Positions 24,401-36,342 of a DNA stretch of 64,000 nucleotides are shown piece by piece. Below the pieces are notes generated by a model. It was not told the DNA's origin. It was given only the letters and a program-made list of their open reading frames with translations, and did no database searches. The translations under genes were made by a program, and so were the position numbers. How positions within the stretch are numbered: position 1 is the stretch's first letter; the number at the start of each line of letters is the position of its first letter. Origin of the DNA: Vanilla planifolia (lineage: Eukaryota; Streptophyta; Magnoliopsida; Asparagales; Orchidaceae); assembly GCA_023846275.1 (NCBI GenBank), contig CM043875.1, positions 5,778,626 to 5,842,625 of the forward strand. Direction: 5' to 3'.

Positions 24401-27400
24401 GGAAAATCGGTCGGGAAATGCGGAGAATCGGACGTAGCCGTAGCGAATTGGTCGAAGTGGCGGCAGATTGTCCTATGATGTGGCAATTAGTCTGGTGAGT
24501 GAGTATTGGCTGATGTGGGTCAGTGTGGATCTTCTTAGGCACACATGGGTTGGCTTGGCTGTGCGTGAGCCGACGCAGGGCGGATTGGGTTGATGTGGGA
24601 GTGTGTTGGCAAGGTTGACACGGGTCTGAATAGGTCGGCGAGTCAGTGCGGGTCGGTGTGTGTTAGCGCGTGTCAGCACAATTGGTGCGGTTGGAGTGGG
24701 CCTATGCGGGTCGACTGGGATTGATGTGGGTCGAAGCATGTCGACTCGAACAGCTTTTTAAAATTAGCGGCCAAGCACAGCTTTAAATATCTAATTGTAG
24801 CTTGTTGCCAGTGCTCGGGAAGACGTGGGTCTTACTCCTGAGAAGAAAAAAAAATTGCAAAGGTGTTCGACAGCTCGAGAAGCGACGAAGATGCAGGATC
24901 GGCGGCGGAGGAGAAGAAATTGGCGAGGGTCCTAGCGAAGTCACGAATGTGGACAAAGGAAAATGAAGCTCGCTTGTCTTGCGATTGGTCTACGGCTACG
25001 ATTGTGAAAGTTTTGACCATATTGAAGCTATCTCCTTCTGTTGTTCTTTGCTTCTACCTCTCAACCTTCCTTGCAGTCGACGGGAAGGGAATTTTATTGT
25101 GGTGCTCAACGAATGAGGTTAAGATCACGTCGGATTCTCACTTCCGTTATTTAATCCGCCATGAATTTTCCCAAAAAATATGACGAATTGCATTAGGTCG
25201 TTCGCATTATTATTTTTTTGTCTTCCTTAGTCATCTTAGTCTAATGATATCCTGAGAATGTTCTAAAAAACTAAAACATGTGAAGCTAGTGGCCAAATCC
25301 ACGAGATCATCAATCCGAGGTAGAGGATATGAGTCTTTTGGGTTGGCTTGGTTAAGATTGGTATAGTCCACACATATGTGTCATTTGCTATTGTTTTTTT
25401 TACGAGTACCATGTTGGCTAACCATTCAGGATAGTAGACTGATCAAACGAAACTAGCATCAAGGAGTTTTGACACTTCTTTAATTGCCTTTTGCTTTTCG
25501 ATGCTAAATATTGTTTTTTTTTCTTTCGAACTGTCAGAACTTTTTGATCTATATGGAGGGTGTGTTCGGTTGTTGAGGTGTCTACTCCTGGCATGTCTAA
25601 TGGGTCTTAAGAAAAAACATCAATGGCTTCTATTCTTTATCTTGATCAATAGAAATAGTTACAAACTTGGTCAAATTAGATGGATCAAGAGGAAGTGAGA
25701 CACAAAGGGAAGCAGGGTTAAGAACTCTTTCAAGGATTGTGATGGGTGATTGAATCATCATTTTCATGGTGTTCAAGTAGCATCTCTTTGACTGTAGAAG
25801 GTTCTTTTGCATTTAAACTACCTTTGAAGGTGTATTGAAGTTCACACATAAGTGTGGTATTGAGACAACCATTTGAAATGTGTTCATTGTTGGCCTCCCA
25901 AGGATAGCATTATATGTAGAAGGAATAACATTATGATGAAGTTGATCATGTGCATGGTTGAGCCAAAAAGATTTTTCATTGTAAATGGTAATATGATAGT
26001 TTCTTCTAATTTTAGAGGTTCTCCAGAGAAACCTATAAGTGATCTTGTAACTATGAGAATAAGGTTTCGGCTAATACCAATTTTATCGAAAGCATTAAGA
26101 AAAAAGATATCGGCTGAACTTCTGTTGTCAATGAACATGCGACAGACTTCTATGTTGGCAATTATTCTAGAGATTACTGTGGTGTCATCATAAGGGTTGT
26201 CTAGAGGCGGCATTTCTTCGGGCCCGAATGATATCAGAACTAACGGTTCTTGATACCTTGTCACATTGATAATCATAGTTCATTCCAGTATTCTCAGGGT
26301 GGCCTTTGAGTGGGACTACTTCCATCTGATGATGACAGACGATCTTAATAAGGGCCTTGTCTTTGTCTTTTAATGTTATCTGAAGATTTTGATCATATTT
26401 CTCGATTTGTTTTGTGACATTGGGTCCGGCAAGCTTATTAGAGATAAGATTTGGTTCAGAGGCCTTTACCTGGTATTCTTGGAGGCGGCATTCTTTCAAC
26501 AATCTCTCGATTAAGGCTTTGAGGGGCTTGTATTTGGAAGTTGTGTGGCCATAGTACTCATGATATTTAGAGAACTTTGTTGTGTTCTGATTACTTCCCA
26601 AGAGCGGTCTCAGCTTCTGATATTATCCATATTTTATGATGGCTGTCAAAATTTCTTCTGAGATTGCACTTAAAGGAGTGTTGAAATGCCGAGTTTGTTT
26701 TCCTCATCTGTCCTATGGAGCCATCCGAGGGTAATCTTTGTCATCTCGTGGCCTTTTTTGTCTTTGATATGGGGTCTTGGAGATAATGATGCTTTCTATT
26801 CCGATCTGCTAGACAGAGCTAAAGAGAACTCTTCATTGATGAAATAAATAGCTTTGTTGAAGATTTCCTATAACGATTTCAATAAATATTTGACCAAGTG
26901 TTTTTGGAAATCTCCCGGTTGAAGAGATCTAATGAGGGCTGCTCAAGTGAGTCGAGAGTCTTCTTGATCAAGCTCCCTAAGAGTTTCTCTAAAACGTTGG
27001 AGATAGGCTCAAAGTGGTTCGATGTTATTTTAAATCAAGGAAAGATTCAGAGACCTTCTTAAGTCTGATATAGTTGGTGATGGAGGATAAGAATAACCTT
27101 TTGAGCTGGTCAAATGAGAAAATTGACTTAGGAAGAAATTTTCAAAATCATTTTGAAGTTGTATCTTTCAGATAAGTAGAGAAAATTTTGTATTAGATGG
27201 CTCCAGTCATAATATATAAAGAATAAATTATCTCAAATTTTTTTAAGAAAACATAACGATGTGAATTGTCATAATAGAAGGTTGAGTTAGGTAGTTGAAT
27301 TTTAAGAGATAAAAGAGTCAAAAGGATCTCTTTGGTAAAAAGAGAAATCTCTTCGATGACATTTGGGTTATCTCCCTGTTGCCAAAACAGGTGAGGCCCA

Positions 27401-30344
27401 TCATTAGGGGAACATGGGTGTTCCTGATCAAAAGTAGGAGCCCATGGCATTGCAAGATCAAGTCGAGAATAAAATGGAGTTTCAGTTTGGTGTGAATTTG
27501 AGGGTCTTGGGTCGTAAGGTACTGATAACTTGGTAAAATGTTGTAAAGAGATATACACTGGAAGGTTTTTTAAAATAGGTGTAATGTAATGAGATTTGGG
27601 TGTTGTGTGTAGGGTCTTGAATGGCTCTTTATTGGAAGGAGAGATATTTGGTAAACTTTTCTTTGGTAAGGTAGTCAAACTTGTTCTAATTTGTTCTCCT
27701 ATAAGTATGAGAATTATGAAAAGATATCTTGTGAAGTGTTTTATTTGCTATTGGAATAAACAAAAAGAATTACTAGCAGGTGGTTGAAGAGGTTCTTAAG
27801 TTATTGAAACTTGAGATAGAGGTATAGGGATCTCTACTGCCTCTTGGTTGCGTTTATTAGATGGCTTTTTTGGAATAAAAGCAGTTTTCTCTTGGTTTTC
27901 TATTTCAGCTTTCTTGTTTGGTTCTCATAGATAGTGTCAGAAAATATTGATACGAAAAATGGATTCGGAGATTTTAAACCTAAAAAAGAAATAATAATAG
28001 TGAAGACGACTTAACGTACTTCGTCGGATTTCCCGGGAAAAGCCGCCATGCTGGTTTAAAGAACAAATGCGGGGATCCAACATGTTCTTTGTGCTATTCG
28101 TTGAGCACCGCTATAAATTCCCCTTCTCGCCGATTGCAAAAGGAAGGTTGAGATGTAGAAGCGAAGAGAGGAGCAAAAGGAGATAGCTTTGGGAAGCCCT
28201 TCCAGCATGATCAAAACCTTCGCAATCGCGCCAGAGACTAATCGCAAGGCAAGCAAGCTTCGTCTTTCTCCGTTCGCAATCCTGACTTCAATGGTACCCT
28301 CGTCGATCTTGCATCTTTGTCGCTTCTCAAGCCATCGAACACTCTTATCATTTTTTCTCTTCATAGGAGTAAGACTTACGTCTTCCCTATTGTCAACAAC
28401 AAAGTGTCATTCGGGATTTAAAACTGCCCTTGGCCACTACTTTTAAAAGGCTGCCTGAGTCGACCTGCGTCGACATGCGCTAAACCACATCAACCCACAT
28501 CGACCCACTCTGACCCACACCGACCCACGTCGACCCACGTCGACCCATAACGACCTACGTCTACCTGGCCGACCCACTCCGACCGCACCAATTGTGCTGA
28601 CACGCGCTAACATATGTCGAACCGCGCTAACTCGTCGGCTTATTAAGATTTGCGTCAACCCTGTTGACATACTTCTACCTAGGTTAACCCACATTGACCT
28701 GATTCGTCCAACATTGACCTGCACACAACAAAGCCAACCCACATGCTCCCAAGTTGACCTACATTGACCCATGTTGGCTCAAGATCGTTTAGCTGACTAA
28801 TCGCCGCAGCCTCGGCCAATTCATAGTGGCTACATCCGATTCTCGACCAATCTTAGCCGATTCTCCGCCGATTTTAGTCAATTTGCCGCCGATCTGGCCC
28901 ACTTGCCTCTACTCTGATAGATTTGCCGTCGATCTGATGGAGTCACCACGGATCTCGACTAAGTGACTGTCGATTCCAGCCGAGTTGCCTCCAATCCCAG
29001 CTAAGTTGCCACTGATTCTAATTGAGTGGCTGTCGATTTAGGCCAAGTCACTATTGTATCCTATTGCACCATCTCCATGTCAACTACGTCACATTTTACA
29101 TCATCGAGGCATTCTTTAATAGTATACGTTCCCGAAAATTAAAGCCTCTCAACTGAAACTTTGTTGCATTGCGCCAATTTTCTTAAAGGTGTGTTTCAAT
29201 CTGTTTCCAAACAAATTTAAGAATTTCAACTATTCGGGCTTCCTTGTTATTGTCCCAAGTTTTTGTTTAAATTCATTGAATTTATTTTTCGAATCAATAC
29301 TTTCATAATAGCTTCACAATATTCTTATTTTGAAATTTGCTCAATTTCTTCATTGCCATATATGTCAAGTACCCAGGCATGACAAAATGATTATGTTTAT
29401 ATGCTGCCACAATTATTACTTACTATAATCTTGTTGTCTCTCTTAGAGCTGTCCTCCTTTCCCTTTTGACTCGTGGTATCTGTTCAAAGGGAAGTGTAGT
29501 TTTATTCTAATTTTAGGCTTTTTCTAACAAATCATCTAAAATCTATTCCCTCCTTTATTTCCATTCTAAAGAATTTAAATAAAACAATTTTCTTTTTGTA
29601 TTTCTTTCCTGTTTTTTTTAAAGAGAAGTTTCTTTTTCAATGAGAATCATAGATAGAGTAGCTTCTTTTTAATCATTAGACTGAGGTTCATTTATATCTT
29701 ATATCGAGTTCTTAATCCAAGCTTGTATTAAATCTTTTTTGAATAAAATGGAGGAAATGTATTCCTTGAGTTGGCAATAATTTCGTTCTTCCTAAGATTG
29801 AGACGTTGAGCAATGTTGCGGTCATACCTAACACTAAATGAACATTTCCATGGATTCTTTCATGCTTAGGATTCTACATATTTCTGAACCGAAGGCATTG
29901 AAAGTTTGAAAAGTTTTAAATCGAAGACATTCTTCTGATAAAGATAGTTTTTAGAGGCAATATTTTAGTTTTATCTCATCTCTTGTCTGGAAACGAACTT
30001 TTGTCCATTAGCAAATTGAAAAATTGTTGAAGTGTGGGTAAATATATTTTAATAAAGGTGCAAGGAAAGTGGTCGAACCCTCCAAATTGTCAGGAATACA
30101 AGCTGAAATATCATCTTTCTATTTCCAGAAATGGGAAAAAAAGGTTTGCTTTCCCATTAAAATGGAATGACCTTGTAGACTCAACATGTTCAAATACATA
30201 TGAACAGTTATAACTTCATGGATTGTTTTGTACAATTGAAGATTGGTCGAGAGTATTTGTCTAGGTGAATAAGACTGGTGGAGGGAGGTGGAACTATGTG
30301 AATAAACACTAAACAAGCATGCTGGTGAAGGTGGGGAGGGGAGA

Positions 30345-30381
<37 letters not shown>

Positions 30382-33300
30382 ATATGGAGCAGCTCTATTA
30401 TCTTTTGACCTGCATGTGACCTACTATTTGTAATTTTTAAGCCTATATATTTTCTCCATGTAATCTTTTGGAATCAATTCACAAACAGCAAAAACAAAAA
30501 GGAACCGTGGTTTCACAATTACTATTTTTTATAAGTAGGATTTGATGGAGTTGATCTGAAAAAGGTTGCTTGTTATATTGCAAGTTCTTGTCTTATAGTG
30601 CAAGTCTGAACTTTGAACCTCGACACTGTTCTTCATTTGCATAAATTTCCCTTAATTCTCTGTGCATATCAGGCTGCCTAAAATATATGTATGTATGTAT
30701 GTATAGAACATAACAGTCCTTGTAAGGAGGCACATTTTCATTGTAGCATGCATCAACATGCAATCTTTGACTTTCTATAGCACATATTAAATATAAAATA
30801 AAATCATGATCTTTGCCAAAGTGAACGTAAATGGGGTTGCAATAGTTAGAAAGATGGCCTTCAAAATGAATTGCTGTTTTTATAAACATTCCCTGGAATG
30901 AGGTTTTATAGTTTTTTAACTAGATTATAAGTTCATCTTTATGGTTCACTTCTGTGAGGAGCTCCCATGACTATCTTGGCTATTTCCTAGATGAATGCAA
31001 TTGCAAGTTTGGAAAATGATTATTAAAATGAATATCATTCAAATTTCAAAGCCATCTTCTTATGAATAATTGTTTGTAAAATTTGCAGATGGAAGGGAAG
31101 ATGGCTATGTATATGTCTCTGAGGCTATGCTCGCAGGTCTAGCTGCTGGTTCTATAGAAGCTGTAGTGAGCACCCCATTTGAACTTGTAAAACATAGGAA
31201 ACAAGTTGCTTCAACATCCAAATCTAGCTTTCTGAGTGCTGCCAGTGCTATGAAAGGCTCCACTAACTCGAAGTTACTACCAAGATATACTCCAGATCCG
31301 AAGGCATTGAGTCTTACTGTTGGGCTTCTATCTTCATTGCCTCAAAAGCATTCAAACCTGGAATCTGCATTGAAGCAATACCCTTGGATGTTGACTGGTT
31401 CTGGAAGGCCGCCACTTGCATCCAATATTAAAGGGCTTTCTGAGATCATATCCTTGGAAGGATGGAATGCTTTGTGGAGAGGCCTTCGTGCTGGAATAAC
31501 TAGAGATTGTGTTTATGGCAGCGTTTTCTTCACAATATGGCAATTTATTCACAATGGAATGTTGAACTGGAAAGCTATTGACATAGTTCCCCCACCAAGG
31601 TTTGTACCAAAGTTTAGTGTGTTAAATTTTAATAATGGACATTGTTTTACACGAGCTTAAGTGAATAGTTTCTTAGTACTTCTATTAGATATTTGTTGTC
31701 TGGATCTAAATCATGTGGCTGTTGCATTATGTAAGGTGTTTAATGGATGGTCTTTTGTTGGGGTATGAATTTTTAGCTTCTTTCCGTTAACTTTCACATC
31801 AATAGCATGTGGTTATTTTCAATAAAACATGGATGGATACATTTCTGCCTAAATACTGGATGCCATAGATGCCTTTTTGCAAGTTTTATATCCATATCAG
31901 TATTCTGCCACTGGTTTGCTTATTGGATCCCTTTCTTTTATCTAGATCAATCAGTGAGGCTGGCCCGGTATCACCTTTGGCTTCTAGCATTGCTGCTGGA
32001 TTTTCAGGAGCAGTAGCTGCTGCAGCTTCACATTCTTTTGACACAGCCAAAACTCGATCCCAGTGTGTTGTTGTGCCTAAGGTATCCACCTTACTCCCAT
32101 TAACATTTTTTTTGTTCTCCCTATAGCTTCTATGAAAAAATGATATTGGGATAAGAGAATGCTCACTATAATGCATGCAAGTTGATTAGAAGCAGCATAG
32201 ACATTGAGAGGAACACTGTAGAAAATACAGGACTTCATTTATTTTTCCCTCAATAGACATCTCCACCCTCAAACACTCAAGAGATATCTTCTATTCCTTT
32301 CACAAAAGAAACAAAATCCAATCTTATGCCTCTCCCCTTACTACAGTTTTTCCACAAGAGATGATATATATGTATCCCAAATAAATCTCAAACATATAAT
32401 TTTAATAGCCAAAATTATATATGATACATAAGGTTCATTTGAACTAAATACTACTATGAACTTATTATAATTGTATGAACAAAGAATATAAGATTACTTT
32501 AACAAATATTTACCTTGACATGAGTTCTACAAACACTTCAGAAGATCTTGTTATCTTCATTATCGTGCCCTTCTTATCATCTCTATGAATATCATGTCTA
32601 GCTAATATCGCTTGCACCCCTGTTTGGGACATCTAGTGATCTCATTAATGTGTAATGCAATGTGGCTTCACATCTCATGTGATGATCAAGATTTCACCTT
32701 AGGATATGAAGCAAACATTACATGTTTTATGCACTGTATCTAAATGTTAGTTTTTGAAGAATTATTTCATTTCTTCTACCTCAATTTATAGTACTTGCTC
32801 AAGATGTTGTAAAGCCTCCACATGTCTCTACATTTCTTACAAGTCTATGCAAACAACTGATCATCTCCCTTTTAGCTTTCTCAATGCTTATATTCAAACT
32901 TTGGGAACTCTGCCTTTAACTAAACACTTATAACCTCTGAAATCATGCTAGTAGTGAAATCGAATTCATTCTAAGATTTTGCATGTACTTAACATCAGTC
33001 TAAGGTGTCACGAACTCATAAAACATGTGAATATATATTGATCACTTCTATGATCCTACACTCTGCACCATTTACCATCTTAATCATATTGTTATCATAT
33101 TCCTAATATGTCTAACATTGTAATATAGAATGAATATTTAGAATCTAGCATCTATTTTGAACCATCCATATTTGAAGATGTAGTTATCAAGATATGATCC
33201 TTTTCATTACCATTCAATAAAGTAACAATAATTTCAAATGATTCTTGTTCTCTATTTTCTTCACCTTAAATAACTCAAGTTATGAAAAATTCTTAATTAT

Positions 33301-36300
33301 GGGTCTTCCTTATCACAAATAAAACGCATCCTCATCTAACCTTTTGACTTGCAACATCTCTTGGTTTTGAGGCATTGTGTTTTTTCTTTAATCTATTTCT
33401 ATTTTGACTACCATCCTCAACAAAACATGGCATTATTATTTCCCAATACCCTCATAATTGTTTCTTCATTATGATTCATTCATTAGCAATGCAACGTTCA
33501 CATCATCTAATATGAAAGTATCTGATGTAAGACATGCTACATCAAGGGCATGATTGAGTTGATCTGGTAGATTTTATTTACTTTTTTATTTAATTTTTAC
33601 ATTTTTATTTTATTTTACATTGTAATGGATCGCATATATAAAAATCTCATTATATATTAATCTTTTTTTACGTATTTTATTATTTTTATTTATTTTTATT
33701 AAGAAAGTATTTTTGTTCTTTTATTTTTGAGTCTAGAATTAGTCTTATAATCTATTTAAAAGCATGTTATTAAATATAAAAAAGTAATAAAGATATTAGT
33801 TTGATATTTTGTTTCTAGAAATTGTAGTTTATTGTGCATGGATATGCAACCCTAGGTTGCAATCTAGAATCTTTTTGCTTGTCTCCAAACATCTAAATTG
33901 TGATTTAGACTCTCAATCATCTTGGTATCAGAACATCTTTTATGATGTTCCAATCATTGTGAAAATCCTCCATCATGCAATTAGAAGCTTTCCTCAATTT
34001 TTACGTCTTTGTTGTCATTAGTCTTTTTAGTTTCCATCAATTCCACGGCCATCAAGTTACTAGAAAATGAAAATAAAAAAATTCCCTCGAGTTCTATGCT
34101 ATTGCCTGCTGCTAGCAATCGTCGCCAAACTACACTTTCTACTGTTAGCAGTCGCATGCGTCTGTAGTTGTCCTCAGCCTCCTACATGTGTAGTGCACTG
34201 ATAACTGTGTCAGCACGCACTTCATCGTTGTAGCCTCTGTGCATGAATCATAGCCGCACTCTACTTATGCCTAGCCGCAATTAACCGTTGTGTGATCTCC
34301 CTTGTGAAACCCTAGTTGCATTCGCATTTCTTTTCTTGTGCCCAAATTGGAAAAAAGAGAGGAAACCCTAGCACTCATTGAATTGGCACATGAGCAAAAC
34401 CTGTTCAATGCCTATTGAATTAGCACGCATCATGCCCGTGTGCTTGAGCCTTTAAAGTAGAATTGTCCACACCAATCGCTAACCGATCTGCAAAATCCAT
34501 TGCTGAATTGACCTAGCGACAATGTCAAACTTGTCATGCACATCACATGTGCATAGCTTGATTAAAGTCAGTGCTTTTGAGCTGAATTACGTCTTTAAAT
34601 TGATTTGAATCCCAACATCCGAACTTAACCAATATTTTAGCTTATTTCTCAAGTAGTTTGGAAAAGCTTTTCAATAGATTTTGGACCAAAATTTATAAAA
34701 ATCAACCGGCACAGTACTTTCACTACAATATTTCTACAAGTTCATATAGAAAATTATTTTTAAATGTTATGTAAAAATATTAAAAAAATGATAATCAATT
34801 AGTCTACAAAAGAAATTATCTTAAATTTTTAAAATTTATTTTTCTTTCATTCAGTATAATTATCTTGAGTTCAAGATTAGTATATTAAATTATATATATG
34901 TTAACCATGATTGGGATATTCAAATTTTATTCTATTTGCAAATTTGGTAAAAAACTCATGAGTAGTAACTAAGTATTCTATTTTAATTTCTATATCCCTC
35001 CAAAAATATTATCAATTTTAATGCTTAAGTTAATATTCTAAGGAGAATTATTTAGTGATTGTGTTAATATATTTTTGCTATTATTCTTAGTCTATTGTTT
35101 AATAAAAAAAATACATAATTTATTTTTTTTATTTAAAAGTCATTTAATTAATTGAATTATATTTATATTTTTTCATTTGTTTTATTATTTTAGTTAAATA
35201 ATATATGAATTTTTTTTAGCATTTGAATTATATCTTTTATTCATTATTACTCTTAAACATAATCTAGTAGAAACTTTAAAACATATTTAAAAATAAAATA
35301 AATTTATTTAATGTGAATATAAATGGAAAACTAGATATGTTAGATGCTAAAATAATTGTGTAAATCTCATGTACAAAATATTATCATGCATATCACAAAT
35401 TCTTAGATATAATAATAAGTGATTATATGAAAATTATATATATTAAAATAAAGTGATTATATTATAATAGAATGTTTGAAAATGTTTAAAGATTTAATAG
35501 TTATGACTAATTATTGTAATAAGAATTGACAATTAATTAAAAGCTTTATTTTGGAACTTAGGCAGAGATTAGAAAGGCAATTGCATCGCGTTACCCCTCG
35601 AACACTTAAAATATTAGTAACTTAACTCAATTAGTGCAGAAGTTCTAAACTCCGATACGTATGAATTTTAAATATAAATCACTAATCTCATATATAAAAA
35701 CACTAAAAAAATTATTAAACTTGATTTACTTTATCATCTAGAACTCAAACATCTAAAACTATTATTTAAAAAATTTATAAAATGTGATTAAAATTTGTTA
35801 TAAATGTGAGACAATTGGGCATTAAAACTATTAGTGCAAATATATCTTAAATTTTAAGAGAGAACAATAAGAAGAATTATAGAATAAAGAAATAGAAATT
35901 ATTTTTTTGTTGATAAGGTGAAAAAGTAAAGATAAGAAAGTTTATTTAGAAAAACTTGAACCTATTACTTATAAAAATAAAAAGATAGATAAAAACAAAA
36001 CGAACTTAAAAGAATAGAATTAACCCATAAACTAAGTTTTAAAAATCTTTAAAATATTTTATACACATTCATGCATTTTGTTTCTTTTTTATGTAAAATG
36101 ATTTTTATTATATGCTTAATTTAATTAAGCAATAATTAGGTTTAATAATTTTAAATATGTTAAATCAGTGAAATAAATTAGTTCTCTTAAAAAATTTGAT
36201 GAGTGATCAATTATTAATATATATTTACCTAAAAAGTTGTATCATTTCACAATTCAAAAATTTTATTGTGAGGACATTTGAATTAATGCATAAATATGAC

Positions 36301-36304
36301 TGTT

Positions 36305-36342
<38 letters not shown>

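Larger units (their letters stand above)
24034..25225 (+). repeat. LTR copy, + orientation (left arm of inverted repeat)
   Basis: Begins TGTTGATAC, like the start of the right arm read on the minus strand (TATTGATTC). Shared landmarks are CGAATAG...GAAATTCT, GATTGGCGC, TGTCAGCACAATTGGTGCGG and GTCTTACTCCT. It stops about 30 bases short of the LTR end seen in the other arm, at the junction with the RT fragment. The open frames here are LTR shadows. Confidence 0.82.
24034..29299 (-). mobile_element. Ty3/gypsy remnant with inverted LTR copies
   Basis: On the minus strand the order is LTR (29299 to 27945), gag (27678 to about 26190), protease (26276 to 25884), the start of reverse transcriptase (about 25500 to 25250), then an abrupt switch to a second copy of the LTR in the opposite orientation (24034-25225 reads 5' to 3' on the + strand). 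RNase H and integrase are absent. The gag zinc-knuckle-like region and protease resemble the Tat/Athila (non-chromovirus) branch. It lies in intron 3 of the carrier gene, antisense to it. Confidence 0.8.

Noticed and set aside
24245..24739. Open frames rich in Gly, Asp and Ser (+) or Pro, Thr and Arg (minus)
   Set aside because: They are translations of the LTR-internal minisatellites, not genes.
28056..28772. Minus and plus frames of 85-109 aa
   Set aside because: They fall inside the right LTR arm and have no protein similarity I recognise.
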